A stretch of DNA of 22,636 bases from an uncultured Sulfurimonas sp. GTDB taxonomy: Bacteria; Campylobacterota; Campylobacteria; Campylobacterales; Sulfurimonadaceae. The stretch spans positions 1 through 22,636 of the forward strand of contig CALDOC010000359.1 of NCBI GenBank assembly GCA_937914675.1, in the 5' to 3' direction. Both the position numbers and the translations under genes were made by a program. The stretch's first letter is position 1; every line of letters begins with the position of its first letter. The notes under the pieces are model-generated. The model did not search any database and was not told where the DNA came from. It saw only the letters and a program-made list of their open reading frames with translations. Of this stretch, positions 1-7,307 are shown in pieces.

Positions 1-1
1 C

Positions 2-850
2 ATTATTTCTCATACGGATTTAGATGGAATAATCACCGACGCGAGTGAAGCGTTTTGTACAATATCTGGCTTTTCTAAAGAAGAGTTGATAGGTAAAACG
101 CATGCGGTAGTTAAACATCCAGACACGTCAAGCCAGGTATATGAAAATTTATGGGAGACTATCACCGCTGGAAAAACATGGCGTTTCGAGGTAAGAAACA
201 AAAGAAAAGATGGTGGTTTTTTTTGGGCTGATTCAGCAATTTATCCAGATTACAATTACAATGGAGAGATAATTGGATATTATGCCATTCGTCATGACGT
301 TACCGATAAAAAAGAGATAGAAACGTTGTCTATAACGGATGAATTAACCCAACTTTACAATAGACGCCATTTTTATAACGTGTTCAACGAAGAGATGAAT
401 AGAGCTAAAAGAGAGAGAAAGATATTTTGTTTACTCTCTCTAGACGTAGATAATTTTAAAAAATACAATGACGTTTATGGGCATCAAGAGGGCGATAAGG
501 TTTTAAAAATAATAAGTAATGTTTTGAAATCGCATATGAAAAGAGCGGGAGACGTCGCGTTTAGAATAGGCGGGGAAGAATTTAGCGCGATTTTTATTGA
601 GAATGATGAAAACAACGTTTTTGATTTTACAGAGAAAATACGTAAAAGCATAGAAAATCAAAAAATCGCGCATGCTCAAAACTCCGCTTCCGAGTTTGTA
701 ACGGCGTCGTTTGGCGTCGTATATATTGATTTTAGCGTAAATAACCATGATGAGGTTGACAGAGACTCGCTGTACAAAATAGCTGATGATTTGCTATATA
801 GAGCTAAAAAAAGCGGACGCAATAAAATTGTAATCGATACGATAAAATAA
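2..850 (+). CDS. PAS-GGDEF diguanylate cyclase, 5'-truncated by the window edge
   Basis: Predicted to make cyclic di-GMP from two GTP. The reading frame is open from base 2, so the gene starts upstream of the window. The first ~105 visible residues are a PAS domain of the Aer-like type (SGFSKEELIGK, then HPD, ending GYYAIRHDVTDKK); in Aer such domains hold FAD, but ligand binding here is only inferred. The GGDEF domain follows, opening with ITDELTQLYNRR. The active site reads GGEEF, a functional variant. RAGD lies five residues before it, which fits the RxxD inhibitory site for product feedback. No EAL or HD-GYP domain is present. The domain ends at a TAA, and yaeQ begins 19 bases later on the same strand. 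The missing N-terminus may hold further sensor or membrane segments. Confidence 0.93.
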   Translation: MISHTDLDGIITDASEAFCTISGFSKEELIGKTHAVVKHPDTSSQVYENLWETITAGKTWRFEVRNKRKDGGFFWADSAIYPDYNYNGEIIGYYAIRHDVTDKKEIETLSITDELTQLYNRRHFYNVFNEEMNRAKRERKIFCLLSLDVDNFKKYNDVYGHQEGDKVLKIISNVLKSHMKRAGDVAFRIGGEEFSAIFIENDENNVFDFTEKIRKSIENQKIAHAQNSASEFVTASFGVVYIDFSVNNHDEVDRDSLYKIADDLLYRAKKSGRNKIVIDTIK

Positions 851-869
851 ACAATGAAAAAGGAAGATA

Positions 870-1409
870 ATGGCGGCTAACGCGACAATACACAAAGCGG
901 TTTTAAACATAGCGAATATGGATACGCATTACTATCATGAACATAACGTGACGCTTGCGAAACATCCATCGGAAAATGAGCTTCGTTTGATGGTGAGAGT
1001 TGTCGCTTTTGTACTAAACGCGAATGAAAATTTAGTTTTTTGCAAGGGCATATCGCAAGACGACGAACCGGATATATGGGAAAAAGCTTTAGATGGCGAT
1101 ATAAAACTGTGGATAGATTTAGGGCAACCAGATGAAAAGCGAATCAAAAAAGCTTGTGGACGTTCCGACAAAGTCATCATTTACACATACCAAGACGGCA
1201 TGGCGTCGGCTTGGTTTAAACAGATGGATAAAGTGCTAAAACGGTTTAAAAACTTGTCCGTGGTTTTCCTCAATATCGATGGCGACATAGAAGCGTTGGC
1301 TCAAAGAAGCATGGCTCTTCAGTGCAATATGAGCGATGGAGAACTTACTTTGATTAATGATGACGAGAGCGTGACAATCACGCAAAGCGTATGGAAAGAG
1401 GATAGGTAA
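870..1409 (+). CDS. yaeQ: YaeQ family protein
   Basis: 179 residues, matching the ~181 of E. coli YaeQ. Recognisable family stretches are ATIHKAVLNIANMDTHYY near the N-terminus, AKHPSENELRLMVR, then DDEPDIWEKAL and WIDLGQPDEKRIKKACGR, followed by VIIYTY. YaeQ proteins have a PD-(D/E)XK nuclease-like fold. Their cellular role is unsettled; a link to RfaH-type transcription antitermination was once proposed for the enterobacterial protein. The start is fixed by an AAGGAAG ribosome-binding site at 860-866, four bases before the ATG. It follows the diguanylate cyclase gene closely and may share its transcript. A strong hairpin terminator begins at its stop codon. Confidence 0.93.
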   Translation: MAANATIHKAVLNIANMDTHYYHEHNVTLAKHPSENELRLMVRVVAFVLNANENLVFCKGISQDDEPDIWEKALDGDIKLWIDLGQPDEKRIKKACGRSDKVIIYTYQDGMASAWFKQMDKVLKRFKNLSVVFLNIDGDIEALAQRSMALQCNMSDGELTLINDDESVTITQSVWKEDR

Positions 1410-1440
1410 AAAGAGAAAAAGTATTATTTTTTCTCTTTTT
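1408..1440. terminator. bidirectional intrinsic terminator between convergent transcripts
   Basis: A perfect 13-bp inverted repeat, AAAAAGAGAAAAA (1408-1420) and TTTTTCTCTTTTT (1428-1440), encloses a 7-base loop. The stem is A/T-rich with a long T run on the exit side of either strand, so it can end both the yaeQ transcript (+) and the gatC-pilT transcript (-). On the minus strand, the last codons and the stop of the 35-codon ORF lie inside the hairpin. Confidence 0.8.
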
Positions 1441-1531
1441 CACCTTTTAGGATAAAATAAAAAATAACGACTATCACTACGAGAATGGCCATTCTTATAC
1501 TTAAAGTAGTGAAGTCTGTTGTATCGTTCAT
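1424..1531 (-). CDS. predicted 35-residue single-pass membrane peptide downstream of pilT
   Basis: A short minus-strand ORF that begins MNDTTDF, continues with a hydrophobic stretch of ~18 residues (about residues 14-29, rich in I, V, F and L) and ends in a charged GEKEKK tail. The start ATG lies two bases after the pilT stop codon. A GAAGGA ribosome-binding site (1544-1539) sits within the last pilT codons, eight bases before the ATG, so translation coupled to pilT is likely. The topology suggests a short N-terminus, one transmembrane helix and a positively charged cytoplasmic tail. I do not recognise the family. The ribosome-binding site and the clean membrane-helix composition argue that it is real; short length is the main reason for doubt. 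Confidence 0.6.
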   Translation of the reverse strand: MNDTTDFTTLSIRMAILVVIVVIFYFILKGEKEKK

Positions 1532-1533
1532 GA

Positions 1534-2631
1534 TTAAAGTCCTTCTATCATTTTCATAAGTTCATCAGGTCTATTTGAGTTTTTTATGGCGTTTTCTTTA
1601 TTTATAACTCTTTTTTGAAGTAGAGACACCAACTGCTGCGTTTGCGTCGTCATGTGAGTTTGACCTTGATTCAATTGCATTTGAGAATATATTTGATGCA
1701 CTTTATCTTCGCGTATTTGATTTTGAATGGCTGGATTTGTGATAAGAATCTCTTGCGTCGCCACTTTCCCGCTTCCTATTTTAGGAATAAGCGTTTGAGA
1801 AACGATGGCGACGAGCGAAGTCGCGAGTTGGGCTCTGATTTGCGCTTGTTCTTGTCCGTCAAAGACGTCTATGATACGGTTGATGGTTCCCGGAGCGGAG
1901 TTGGTGTGTAGCGTTCCAAAAACCAAGTGACCAGTTTCAGCGGCGGTTAAGGCGGCTCCAATAGTTTCTGCGTCTCTCATCTCTCCAATAAGTATGATGT
2001 CTGGATCTTGTCTCAACGCGTATTTGAGCGCCGCGGCGAAAGATTTAGTATTGCTACCAACGTCTCGTTGAGAAAATAGAGATTTGATGTTTGTGTGAAC
2101 AAACTCAACTGGGTCTTCAACGGTGATAATGTGACGGTGTTCCGTTAAGTTTATCTCATGAAGCATTGAAGCGAGCGTTGTTGATTTTCCCGAACCTGTT
2201 GGACCGGTTACTAGTATGAGACCTTTCTCTCTTTTAATAAGTTCTTTAAAAATAGGGGGATTTCCATACTCGTCAAGAGTGGGTATGTCAATGGGAATCA
2301 TACGAAACGCGCAAGCGATGCCATGAATGGTGCGATAGTAGTTGGCGCGAAATCGTCCAATGCCTTTGAGCTCAAATGAAAAATCGAGTTCGTTATGTTC
2401 TTCAAACTCTTTTTTCTGCTTATCTTCGATAAGCGCGTAAGCCATCTCTTCCACGTCTTTTGCCGTTAGCTTAGGGAGGTTGAGAGGTTTGAGCTCTTTG
2501 TCAATCCTGATTTGCGGTTCACTGCCTACGACTAAGTGTAAGTCCGAAGACTTAAAGGCCAATACGCTTTTTAGTAATTTTTTTATATCAATCGTTCTAG
2601 CCGCCGGGGCTTCTGTTTTCTCTTCACTCAT
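1534..2631 (-). CDS. pilT: PilT family type IV pilus retraction ATPase
   Basis: A hexameric ATPase predicted to power type IV pilus retraction and twitching motility. It is 365 residues, the usual PilT length. The N-terminal PAS-like domain (to ~100) is followed by the RecA-like core: Walker A GPTGSGKS (143-150), Asp box VEDPVEF (171-177), Walker B region DIILIGEMRD (211-220) and His box TGHLVFGTLHTNSA (233-246). The C-terminal motif that is normally AIRNLIRE reads AIQNQIRE (301-308), a departure at residues linked to retraction in PilT. Its ATG overlaps the stop of the upstream YffB-like gene (ATGA), so the two are in one operon with gatC. No other pilus gene is visible in the window. PilU or a related paralogue is a possible alternative. 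Confidence 0.92.
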   Translation of the reverse strand: MSEEKTEAPAARTIDIKKLLKSVLAFKSSDLHLVVGSEPQIRIDKELKPLNLPKLTAKDVEEMAYALIEDKQKKEFEEHNELDFSFELKGIGRFRANYYRTIHGIACAFRMIPIDIPTLDEYGNPPIFKELIKREKGLILVTGPTGSGKSTTLASMLHEINLTEHRHIITVEDPVEFVHTNIKSLFSQRDVGSNTKSFAAALKYALRQDPDIILIGEMRDAETIGAALTAAETGHLVFGTLHTNSAPGTINRIIDVFDGQEQAQIRAQLATSLVAIVSQTLIPKIGSGKVATQEILITNPAIQNQIREDKVHQIYSQMQLNQGQTHMTTQTQQLVSLLQKRVINKENAIKNSNRPDELMKMIEGL

Positions 2632-2969
2632 AGAAAAACTCCTGTATAATTTTCTTCGTTAAAACCCACTATGACGCTCTCTTGAAACTCTATGACGGGA
2701 CGCTTGATAAGAAGGTTTTCTTTACATAGCCAGTCGATTTGCTCGGAGTCGTTTAAATCTTTCTCTTTGAGATTTAAGTTTCTATATGTCGAGCTTCTTG
2801 CGTTGAAAAGAGTTTTTAGGGGAACGTCTTTAAGCCATAAAGAGACTTTGTCGCAAGAGACGGGATCGGTTTTGAAATCATGAAGCGAATGCTCCAAGCT
2901 GTGTTCTTTAAAAAACTTGATGGCTTTTTTAACGCTATCGCAGTTTTTGATTCCATAAACTTTTATCAT
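2628..2969 (-). CDS. ArsC/Spx superfamily protein, YffB-like thiol reductase
   Basis: 113 residues with a thioredoxin-like fold of the ArsC family. It closely resembles the E. coli YffB pattern: YGIKNCDSVKKA at the N-terminus with Cys10 as the single motif cysteine, then LHDFKTDP, LFNARSSTYRNL, LIKRPVI (the Arg typical of the family) and VGFNEENY near the end. YffB has been proposed to act as a glutathione-dependent thiol reductase. Arsenate reductase activity is not implied, and the CxxC of redox-switch Spx proteins is absent. The gene starts five bases after the gatC stop and overlaps pilT by four bases, so the three are probably co-transcribed. This neighbourhood does not reveal its substrate. 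Confidence 0.85.
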   Translation of the reverse strand: MIKVYGIKNCDSVKKAIKFFKEHSLEHSLHDFKTDPVSCDKVSLWLKDVPLKTLFNARSSTYRNLNLKEKDLNDSEQIDWLCKENLLIKRPVIEFQESVIVGFNEENYTGVFL

Positions 2970-2974
2970 GAAGT

Positions 2975-3265
2975 TTACTCTATGATTTTAGGGACGATGA
3001 AAAAGTTATCAGCGCTTTGAGGAGCGTTACTTATAAGGCTTTCGTTTATCTGAGCGTCGCAAAAAGGGACGTCTTCTCTCAAAGGAGTGGCCATATCGTT
3101 CATGGCGAAATTGTCATCAACGCCACTAGTGTCCAATTCACTTAAATTGTCAACAAAACTTACTATTTCTGAAAGTTGAGAAATAATCTCTTCACGTTTA
3201 TCATCACTTACTTTTAAAAATGATAATTTTTCCAATCTTGCCAATAGCGCGTCATCCACTTGCAT
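2975..3265 (-). CDS. gatC: Asp-tRNA(Asn)/Glu-tRNA(Gln) amidotransferase subunit C
   Basis: 96 residues, the usual GatC length. The protein wraps between GatA and GatB in the amidotransferase that turns misacylated Glu-tRNA(Gln) or Asp-tRNA(Asn) into the correct species. Typical features are the N-terminal helix with LLARLEKLSFL, the central QLSEIVSFVDNLSELDTSGV, and the segment PLREDVP followed by NAPQSADNFFIVPKI at the C-terminus. It is the first gene of the minus-strand operon with the YffB-like gene and pilT; gatA and gatB are elsewhere, as is common in this phylum. The ATG is preceded by a short AGGA. A possible TATACT -10 box at 3283-3278 would give a very short leader. Confidence 0.93.
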   Translation of the reverse strand: MQVDDALLARLEKLSFLKVSDDKREEIISQLSEIVSFVDNLSELDTSGVDDNFAMNDMATPLREDVPFCDAQINESLISNAPQSADNFFIVPKIIE

Positions 3266-3571
3266 GTAAAATCCTGTAGTATAAATTAATTTGCCAATAT
3301 TTTAACTAAAAAAGCTTATGTTATTGATCTATTTGATGAAATTTTTAAAAATTACGCAATAAGCGTTTGCTGGTTTTTTAAAAGTGAACATTACTGTATT
3401 AAGTTTCTTGTGTTATTATTTCAAAACGTAAAGGAATAAAAACCCCTACTTAATTTACTGTTATTAGTAGGGATGTAAAATGCGATTATTCTCCATATTT
3501 AAGAGAATATGATAACAATTCATAGTTACTTTTAGAGATAATCGCGATAATTTAAATAGAAATGGATTCAT
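3266..3571. promoter_or_regulatory. divergent intergenic region between gatC and hemN
   Basis: A 306-bp A/T-rich stretch holding no conventional gene. The gatC-proximal end has a TATACT -10 candidate on the minus strand (3283-3278). The hemN side has three secondary-structure elements: a hairpin with arms CCCTACT (3444-3450) and AGTAGGG (3466-3472), a hairpin TATTCTC/GAGAATA (3487-3493 with 3503-3509), and a competing long-range pairing GCGATTAT/ATAATCGC (3482-3489 with 3538-3545). A ten-codon ORF with a ribosome-binding site overlaps them. GATAAT at 3546-3551 is a possible -10 for hemN. I found no convincing FNR-type palindrome. Confidence 0.45.
3480..3512 (+). CDS. possible ten-codon leader peptide upstream of hemN
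   Basis: A tiny ORF encodes MRLFSIFKRI and stops at TGA 3510-3512. A ribosome-binding-site-like TAGGGA (3468-3473) stands six bases before its ATG. That site is itself part of the 3' arm of the CCCTACT/AGTAGGG hairpin, and the ORF body overlaps the two competing downstream stems. The arrangement resembles a translated leader, but nothing in the peptide indicates a sensed amino acid or ligand. It may be chance. Confidence 0.25.
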   Translation: MRLFSIFKRI

Positions 3572-4939
3572 ATGTTAGATTTTGCAAAGTTTACAAAGTA
3601 CTCAAAACCAGGTCCTCGTTATACGTCTTACCCAACGGCGTTGGAGTTTAGCGACTCTTACGAGTATGACGAGTATATAAAAAAGTTACAATCCCAAGAT
3701 AGCGCTCGTCCTTTAAGTCTTTATTTTCACTTGCCATTTTGCAAAAACGCTTGTTATTTTTGTGGCTGTAGCGTTGTTTTTACTTCAAAAGAAGATAAGA
3801 TGCTGCGTTACGTAGAGTACCTTAAACGAGAATTGAAGATACTTTCCCAACACCTCGATTGCAAACGCGAAGTGATTCAGATGCATTTTGGCGGTGGAAC
3901 GCCGACCTTTTTTAGCGCGGCGCAACTTAAAATAATCATAGATGAAATCAAGTCGTACTTTCCAAATTTTGTAAAAGGCGCCGAAATTAGTTGTGAAATC
4001 GATCCGCGTCACATCAATGAAGATCAGATGAAAGTTATGAGCGAAGCTGGTTTTAATCGCGTGAGTTTTGGACTGCAAGATTTTAATGAAAAAGTGCAGA
4101 TCGCCGTTCACCGCGTTCAACCTTACTCCATCACGAAAGACGCCATGGATTTAGCGAGAAAATACAATATGCACTCGGTAAACACCGACCTGATTTATGG
4201 ACTTCCTTTTCAAACTTTGGAAACTTTTAAAGAGACGCTCGCTTTAGCGCTCACTCTAAGTCCCGACAGATTCGCCGTGTTTAATTACGCGCATGTGCCT
4301 TGGCTGAAAAAAACTATGCGCAAAATTGACGAAACGACGTTGCCTCTTCCCGATGAGAAGCTTCAAATCATGCAATACACCATAGACTTTTTAACAAGTA
4401 ACGGTTACAAGATGATAGGAATGGATCACTTTGCAAAACCTGAGGACGAGCTTTTTAAGGCGATAGAAAAGGGTGAACTCCATAGAAATTTCCAAGGCTA
4501 CACAACCAAAGGCGGAGCCGATCTAATTGGAGTGGGACTTACTTCCATAGGCGAGGGCGTTGATAGTTATAACCAAAATTTTAAAGTCATGAGCGATTAC
4601 GAAGAGGCGATTGACGCAGGAAAACTTCCATTTGAACGCGGCGTCGTCTTAAACGCGGACGATCAGATTCGTCAATACGTCATCATGGAGCTTATGAGCA
4701 ACTTCAAGCTTGACGTAAAAAGATTTGAGCAACTCTACGACATAGAGTTTAAAACGTATTTTGCGGACGCGATTTTAGAGCTTCAGCCATTCGCGGATGA
4801 AGAGTTGATAGTTATGAATGAAGAGAAGATAGAGTGTTCTCAAACTGGAACGCTTCTCATAAGAAATATCGCGATGGCGTTTGACGCTTATATGCATCAG
4901 CATAAAGCAAGTAAAAAAACATTTTCAAAAACGGTGTAA
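3572..4939 (+). CDS. hemN: oxygen-independent coproporphyrinogen III oxidase (radical SAM)
   Basis: Converts coproporphyrinogen III to protoporphyrinogen IX without oxygen in haem synthesis. At 455 residues it matches E. coli HemN (457). The N-terminus carries the HemN hallmark PGPRYTSYPTA. The radical-SAM cluster motif is CxxxCxxCxC, with Cys57, Cys61, Cys64 and Cys66 in the sequence PFCKNACYFCGC. Further family motifs are MHFGGGTPTF, EIDPRH, RVSFGLQDF, DLIYGLPFQT and the GMDHFAKP segment, which separate true HemN from HemW-like paralogues. The ribosome-binding site is weak (ATGGATTC). The Fe-S protein gene starts two bases after its stop, so they are co-transcribed. An upstream structured leader may regulate it. 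Confidence 0.95.
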   Translation: MLDFAKFTKYSKPGPRYTSYPTALEFSDSYEYDEYIKKLQSQDSARPLSLYFHLPFCKNACYFCGCSVVFTSKEDKMLRYVEYLKRELKILSQHLDCKREVIQMHFGGGTPTFFSAAQLKIIIDEIKSYFPNFVKGAEISCEIDPRHINEDQMKVMSEAGFNRVSFGLQDFNEKVQIAVHRVQPYSITKDAMDLARKYNMHSVNTDLIYGLPFQTLETFKETLALALTLSPDRFAVFNYAHVPWLKKTMRKIDETTLPLPDEKLQIMQYTIDFLTSNGYKMIGMDHFAKPEDELFKAIEKGELHRNFQGYTTKGGADLIGVGLTSIGEGVDSYNQNFKVMSDYEEAIDAGKLPFERGVVLNADDQIRQYVIMELMSNFKLDVKRFEQLYDIEFKTYFADAILELQPFADEELIVMNEEKIECSQTGTLLIRNIAMAFDAYMHQHKASKKTFSKTV

Positions 4940-4941
4940 CG

Positions 4942-6225
4942 ATGGATAAAAATTTAGACGATATTTTTAATTTTGATAAAGTAGCCGATGATTGCGTTAA
5001 GTGTGGAAAATGCATTCCCGTCTGTACGATTCACAATGTAAACGCCGACGAGGTAACTTCTCCTCGTGGATTTATTGACCTTTTGGGCGCTTATAAACGC
5101 GGTCATCTTGAGTTGGACCAAACGGCTAAAGATATTTTCGAGTCATGTTTTTTATGCACGAACTGCGTTGACGCATGTCCAAAAGACATACCAACCGACA
5201 TGATAATAGAACAGGTTCGTAGCGACATAGCGCAGAAATTTGGCATCGCTTGGTACAAAAAAGCTTTCTTTTTGCTATTGCGTCACCGTTGGATGAACGA
5301 CGTGGCGTTTAAGCTCGGATGGACGTTTCAAACGTGCGGATTCAAGATAAAGGCGGAGACGAACTCCATGAACGCGAGAGTCTCTTTGCCAATTTTGAAG
5401 ACGGATAGAATCCTTCCAAGCCTTAGCAAAACCTCGTTTTTGAACTCTCACGAAGAAAATATAAACAATGGCGGCAAAAGAAAAGTCGCCGTTTTCATAG
5501 GGTGCTTGGCGAACTACAATTACGTAGACATTGGAGAGTCGCTTTTGGAGATACTCGCAGCGCTTGGAATCGACGCGTTTTTGGCGAAAGACCAAAAATG
5601 CTGTTCCGCTCCCGCTTATTTTACGGGTGATTTTGATACGGTTGATTCAAACGCGAAGCACAACATAGCTTACTTTGAGAGTTTTTCTCGAGACGTGGAA
5701 GCCATCATAGTTCCCGAAGCCACGTGTAGCGCCATGCTTAAGATAGATTACGAACACTATTTTCACGACGATCCGGCTTGGAAAGCGCGCGCGCAAAGCG
5801 TACAACGCAAGATTTTCATGGCTACGGAGTGGTTGCAACATCACACGGACTTGGAACAACTTTTAGCGTCAAAGAAAAAAGATACGAAGATAGTGACGTA
5901 TCACGACCCATGTCATGCGAGAAAAATGCAGGGAATCCACAAAGAGCCGAGAAATCTCATTCGACAAAATTACAAGATAGTCGAAATGAGCGATCCAAAC
6001 GTTTGTTGTGGTTTTGGCGGAGTAACTATGCAGAGCGAGAAGTACCATTTCGCAAAAGCCGCCGGCATCCCAAAAGCCGCGATGATTAGAGACACGAAGG
6101 CGGACGTGGTGAGCGCCGAATGTTCGGCTTGTCGCATGCAGATAAACGCCTCCATGGGATACGCGGACGTGAAAACCATCTTTAAAAATCCAATCGAGCT
6201 TATAGCCGAAGCTTTGAGAAACTAG
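4942..6225 (+). CDS. (Fe-S)-binding oxidoreductase subunit, GlpC/GlcF/LutA type
   Basis: 427 residues. Two [4Fe-4S] ferredoxin-type motifs lie at the N-terminus: CVKCGKCIPVC (Cys18, 21, 24, 28) and CFLCTNCVDACP (Cys69, 72, 75, 79). Two cysteine-rich CCG domains follow, the first with GCLANYNY (Cys188) and CCSAPAYF (Cys220-221), the second with DPCHARK, CCGFGG (Cys355-356) and ECSACRMQ. Proteins of this build are electron-transfer subunits of glycerol-3-phosphate, glycolate or lactate dehydrogenases, or HdrD-like enzymes. No partner flavoprotein is encoded next to it, so the substrate is unknown. The hemN-glpC-like pairing resembles one I recall from Helicobacter pylori. Start is two bases after hemN; it probably shares the transcript. 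Confidence 0.85.
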   Translation: MDKNLDDIFNFDKVADDCVKCGKCIPVCTIHNVNADEVTSPRGFIDLLGAYKRGHLELDQTAKDIFESCFLCTNCVDACPKDIPTDMIIEQVRSDIAQKFGIAWYKKAFFLLLRHRWMNDVAFKLGWTFQTCGFKIKAETNSMNARVSLPILKTDRILPSLSKTSFLNSHEENINNGGKRKVAVFIGCLANYNYVDIGESLLEILAALGIDAFLAKDQKCCSAPAYFTGDFDTVDSNAKHNIAYFESFSRDVEAIIVPEATCSAMLKIDYEHYFHDDPAWKARAQSVQRKIFMATEWLQHHTDLEQLLASKKKDTKIVTYHDPCHARKMQGIHKEPRNLIRQNYKIVEMSDPNVCCGFGGVTMQSEKYHFAKAAGIPKAAMIRDTKADVVSAECSACRMQINASMGYADVKTIFKNPIELIAEALRN

Positions 6226-6226
6226 G

Positions 6227-7006
6227 GTGAATGGTCTTGTTTGGAGTCTCGACCCCATAGCGTTCTCTTTTGGGAGCTTCAGAGTGTTTTGGTATGGGAT
6301 TTTTTTCGCAACCGCGATACTTTCAGGCTTGCAGTACATGAAGTGGGTTTACAAAAGAGAGGGTAAAGCCGTCGAGTCTTTAGACAATCTTTTTATCTAC
6401 ATAGTCGTAGGAATCGTCATAGGCGCTAGACTAGGACATTGTCTCTTTTACGACCCTGCGTTTTATCTAGCCAATCCCATGAAAATATTTGCCGTTTGGG
6501 AGGGTGGACTCGCTTCTCATGGAGGAGGAAGCGGAGTTATTTTAGCTCTTTGGCTCTATGCGAGAAAACATAAACTTAATTTCTTATGGCTCATAGACCG
6601 CATAGCGATTCCTACCGCGCTCTTTGGTTTCTTTGTTCGCATGGGCAACCTCATGAATTCTGAAATTTTAGGAAAGCCGTCGGAACTTCCATGGGCCATA
6701 ATTTTTAGCAGAGTTGACAACGTTCCTCGTCATCCCGCGCAACTTTATGAAGCCTTTTCCTATTTACTTATATTTTTACTGCTTGCTTACGTTTACAAAG
6801 TGAAAAACGAAAAACTAAAAGACGGCTTTTTATTTGGTTTATTTCTATTGCTGATTTTTAGCGTAAGATTTATGGTGGAGTTTGTAAAAATGAAACAAGC
6901 CGCTTATGAGAGTGGTATAAGTTTAACGACGGGACAAGACCTTAGCGTTCCATTTTTAATCGTTGGCGTCGGGCTCATGGTCTGGAGTATGAGAAAAAAA
7001 GTTTAA
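6227..7006 (+). CDS. lgt: phosphatidylglycerol-prolipoprotein diacylglyceryl transferase
   Basis: An inner-membrane enzyme that transfers diacylglycerol from phosphatidylglycerol to the lipobox cysteine of prolipoproteins, the first step of lipoprotein maturation. 259 residues with about seven hydrophobic segments. Family motifs: GARLGHCLFYDP (67-76), GGLASHGGG (93-101, with the essential-type His98), the Lgt signature VRMGNLMNSEILG (137-149), PRHPAQLYEA (167-176) and RFMVEFVK (214-221). The start is a GTG at 6227, one base after the upstream stop; the nearby ATG at 6231 is out of frame, and the GTG gives the usual short N-terminus before DPIAFSFG. Its stop overlaps the next ATG (TAATG). Confidence 0.95.
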   Translation: MNGLVWSLDPIAFSFGSFRVFWYGIFFATAILSGLQYMKWVYKREGKAVESLDNLFIYIVVGIVIGARLGHCLFYDPAFYLANPMKIFAVWEGGLASHGGGSGVILALWLYARKHKLNFLWLIDRIAIPTALFGFFVRMGNLMNSEILGKPSELPWAIIFSRVDNVPRHPAQLYEAFSYLLIFLLLAYVYKVKNEKLKDGFLFGLFLLLIFSVRFMVEFVKMKQAAYESGISLTTGQDLSVPFLIVGVGLMVWSMRKKV

Positions 7007-7296
7007 TGCAAAAAGTAATACTATTTTATTTTATTTTTATAAATCTACTCGCTTTTGCAATTTATTCATTTGACAAGTATCGCGCCATAAAGGGAAGCTC
7101 TCGCGTATCCGAAAGGGAATTGCACACGTTTTCGATGATTGGCGGTTTTTTGGGAGCAACTTTGAGCATGACGCTTTTTAAGCATAAGATAGCAAAGTCG
7201 TCATTTTTAATCAAACACATTGGCATAATTTTAGCATGGGTCATAGGGATTATTTACTACTTTACGCAGATAGACGAACTTAATTTTTTAAGATAA
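7006..7296 (+). CDS. DUF1294 family membrane protein
   Basis: 96 residues with three hydrophobic helices (about 4-20, 44-62 and 71-87). The DUF1294 pattern is clear: YSFDKYRAIKGSSRVSERELH, then GGFLGATLSMTLFKHKIAKSSFLIKH. The function of the family is unknown; in other bacteria the domain is sometimes fused to a cold-shock domain, which is absent here. The ATG overlaps the lgt stop codon by one base, which implies coupled translation. A J-like membrane protein gene follows after 11 bases. Confidence 0.85.
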   Translation: MQKVILFYFIFINLLAFAIYSFDKYRAIKGSSRVSERELHTFSMIGGFLGATLSMTLFKHKIAKSSFLIKHIGIILAWVIGIIYYFTQIDELNFLR

Positions 7297-7307
7297 GGAA
7301 ACCATAT

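Noticed and set aside
3310..3345. FNR-like site (TTGATCTATTTGAT) upstream of hemN
   Set aside because: The second half is a direct copy of TTGAT rather than the inverted ATCAA required for an FNR palindrome.
3318..3362. 14-codon ORF beginning MLLIYLMKF in the gatC-hemN gap
   Set aside because: No ribosome-binding site and typical of chance reading in A/T-rich DNA.
5869..6339. Long minus-strand open frame opposite the Fe-S protein and lgt genes
   Set aside because: It is a shadow of two well-supported genes on the plus strand, and its product shows no recognisable domain.
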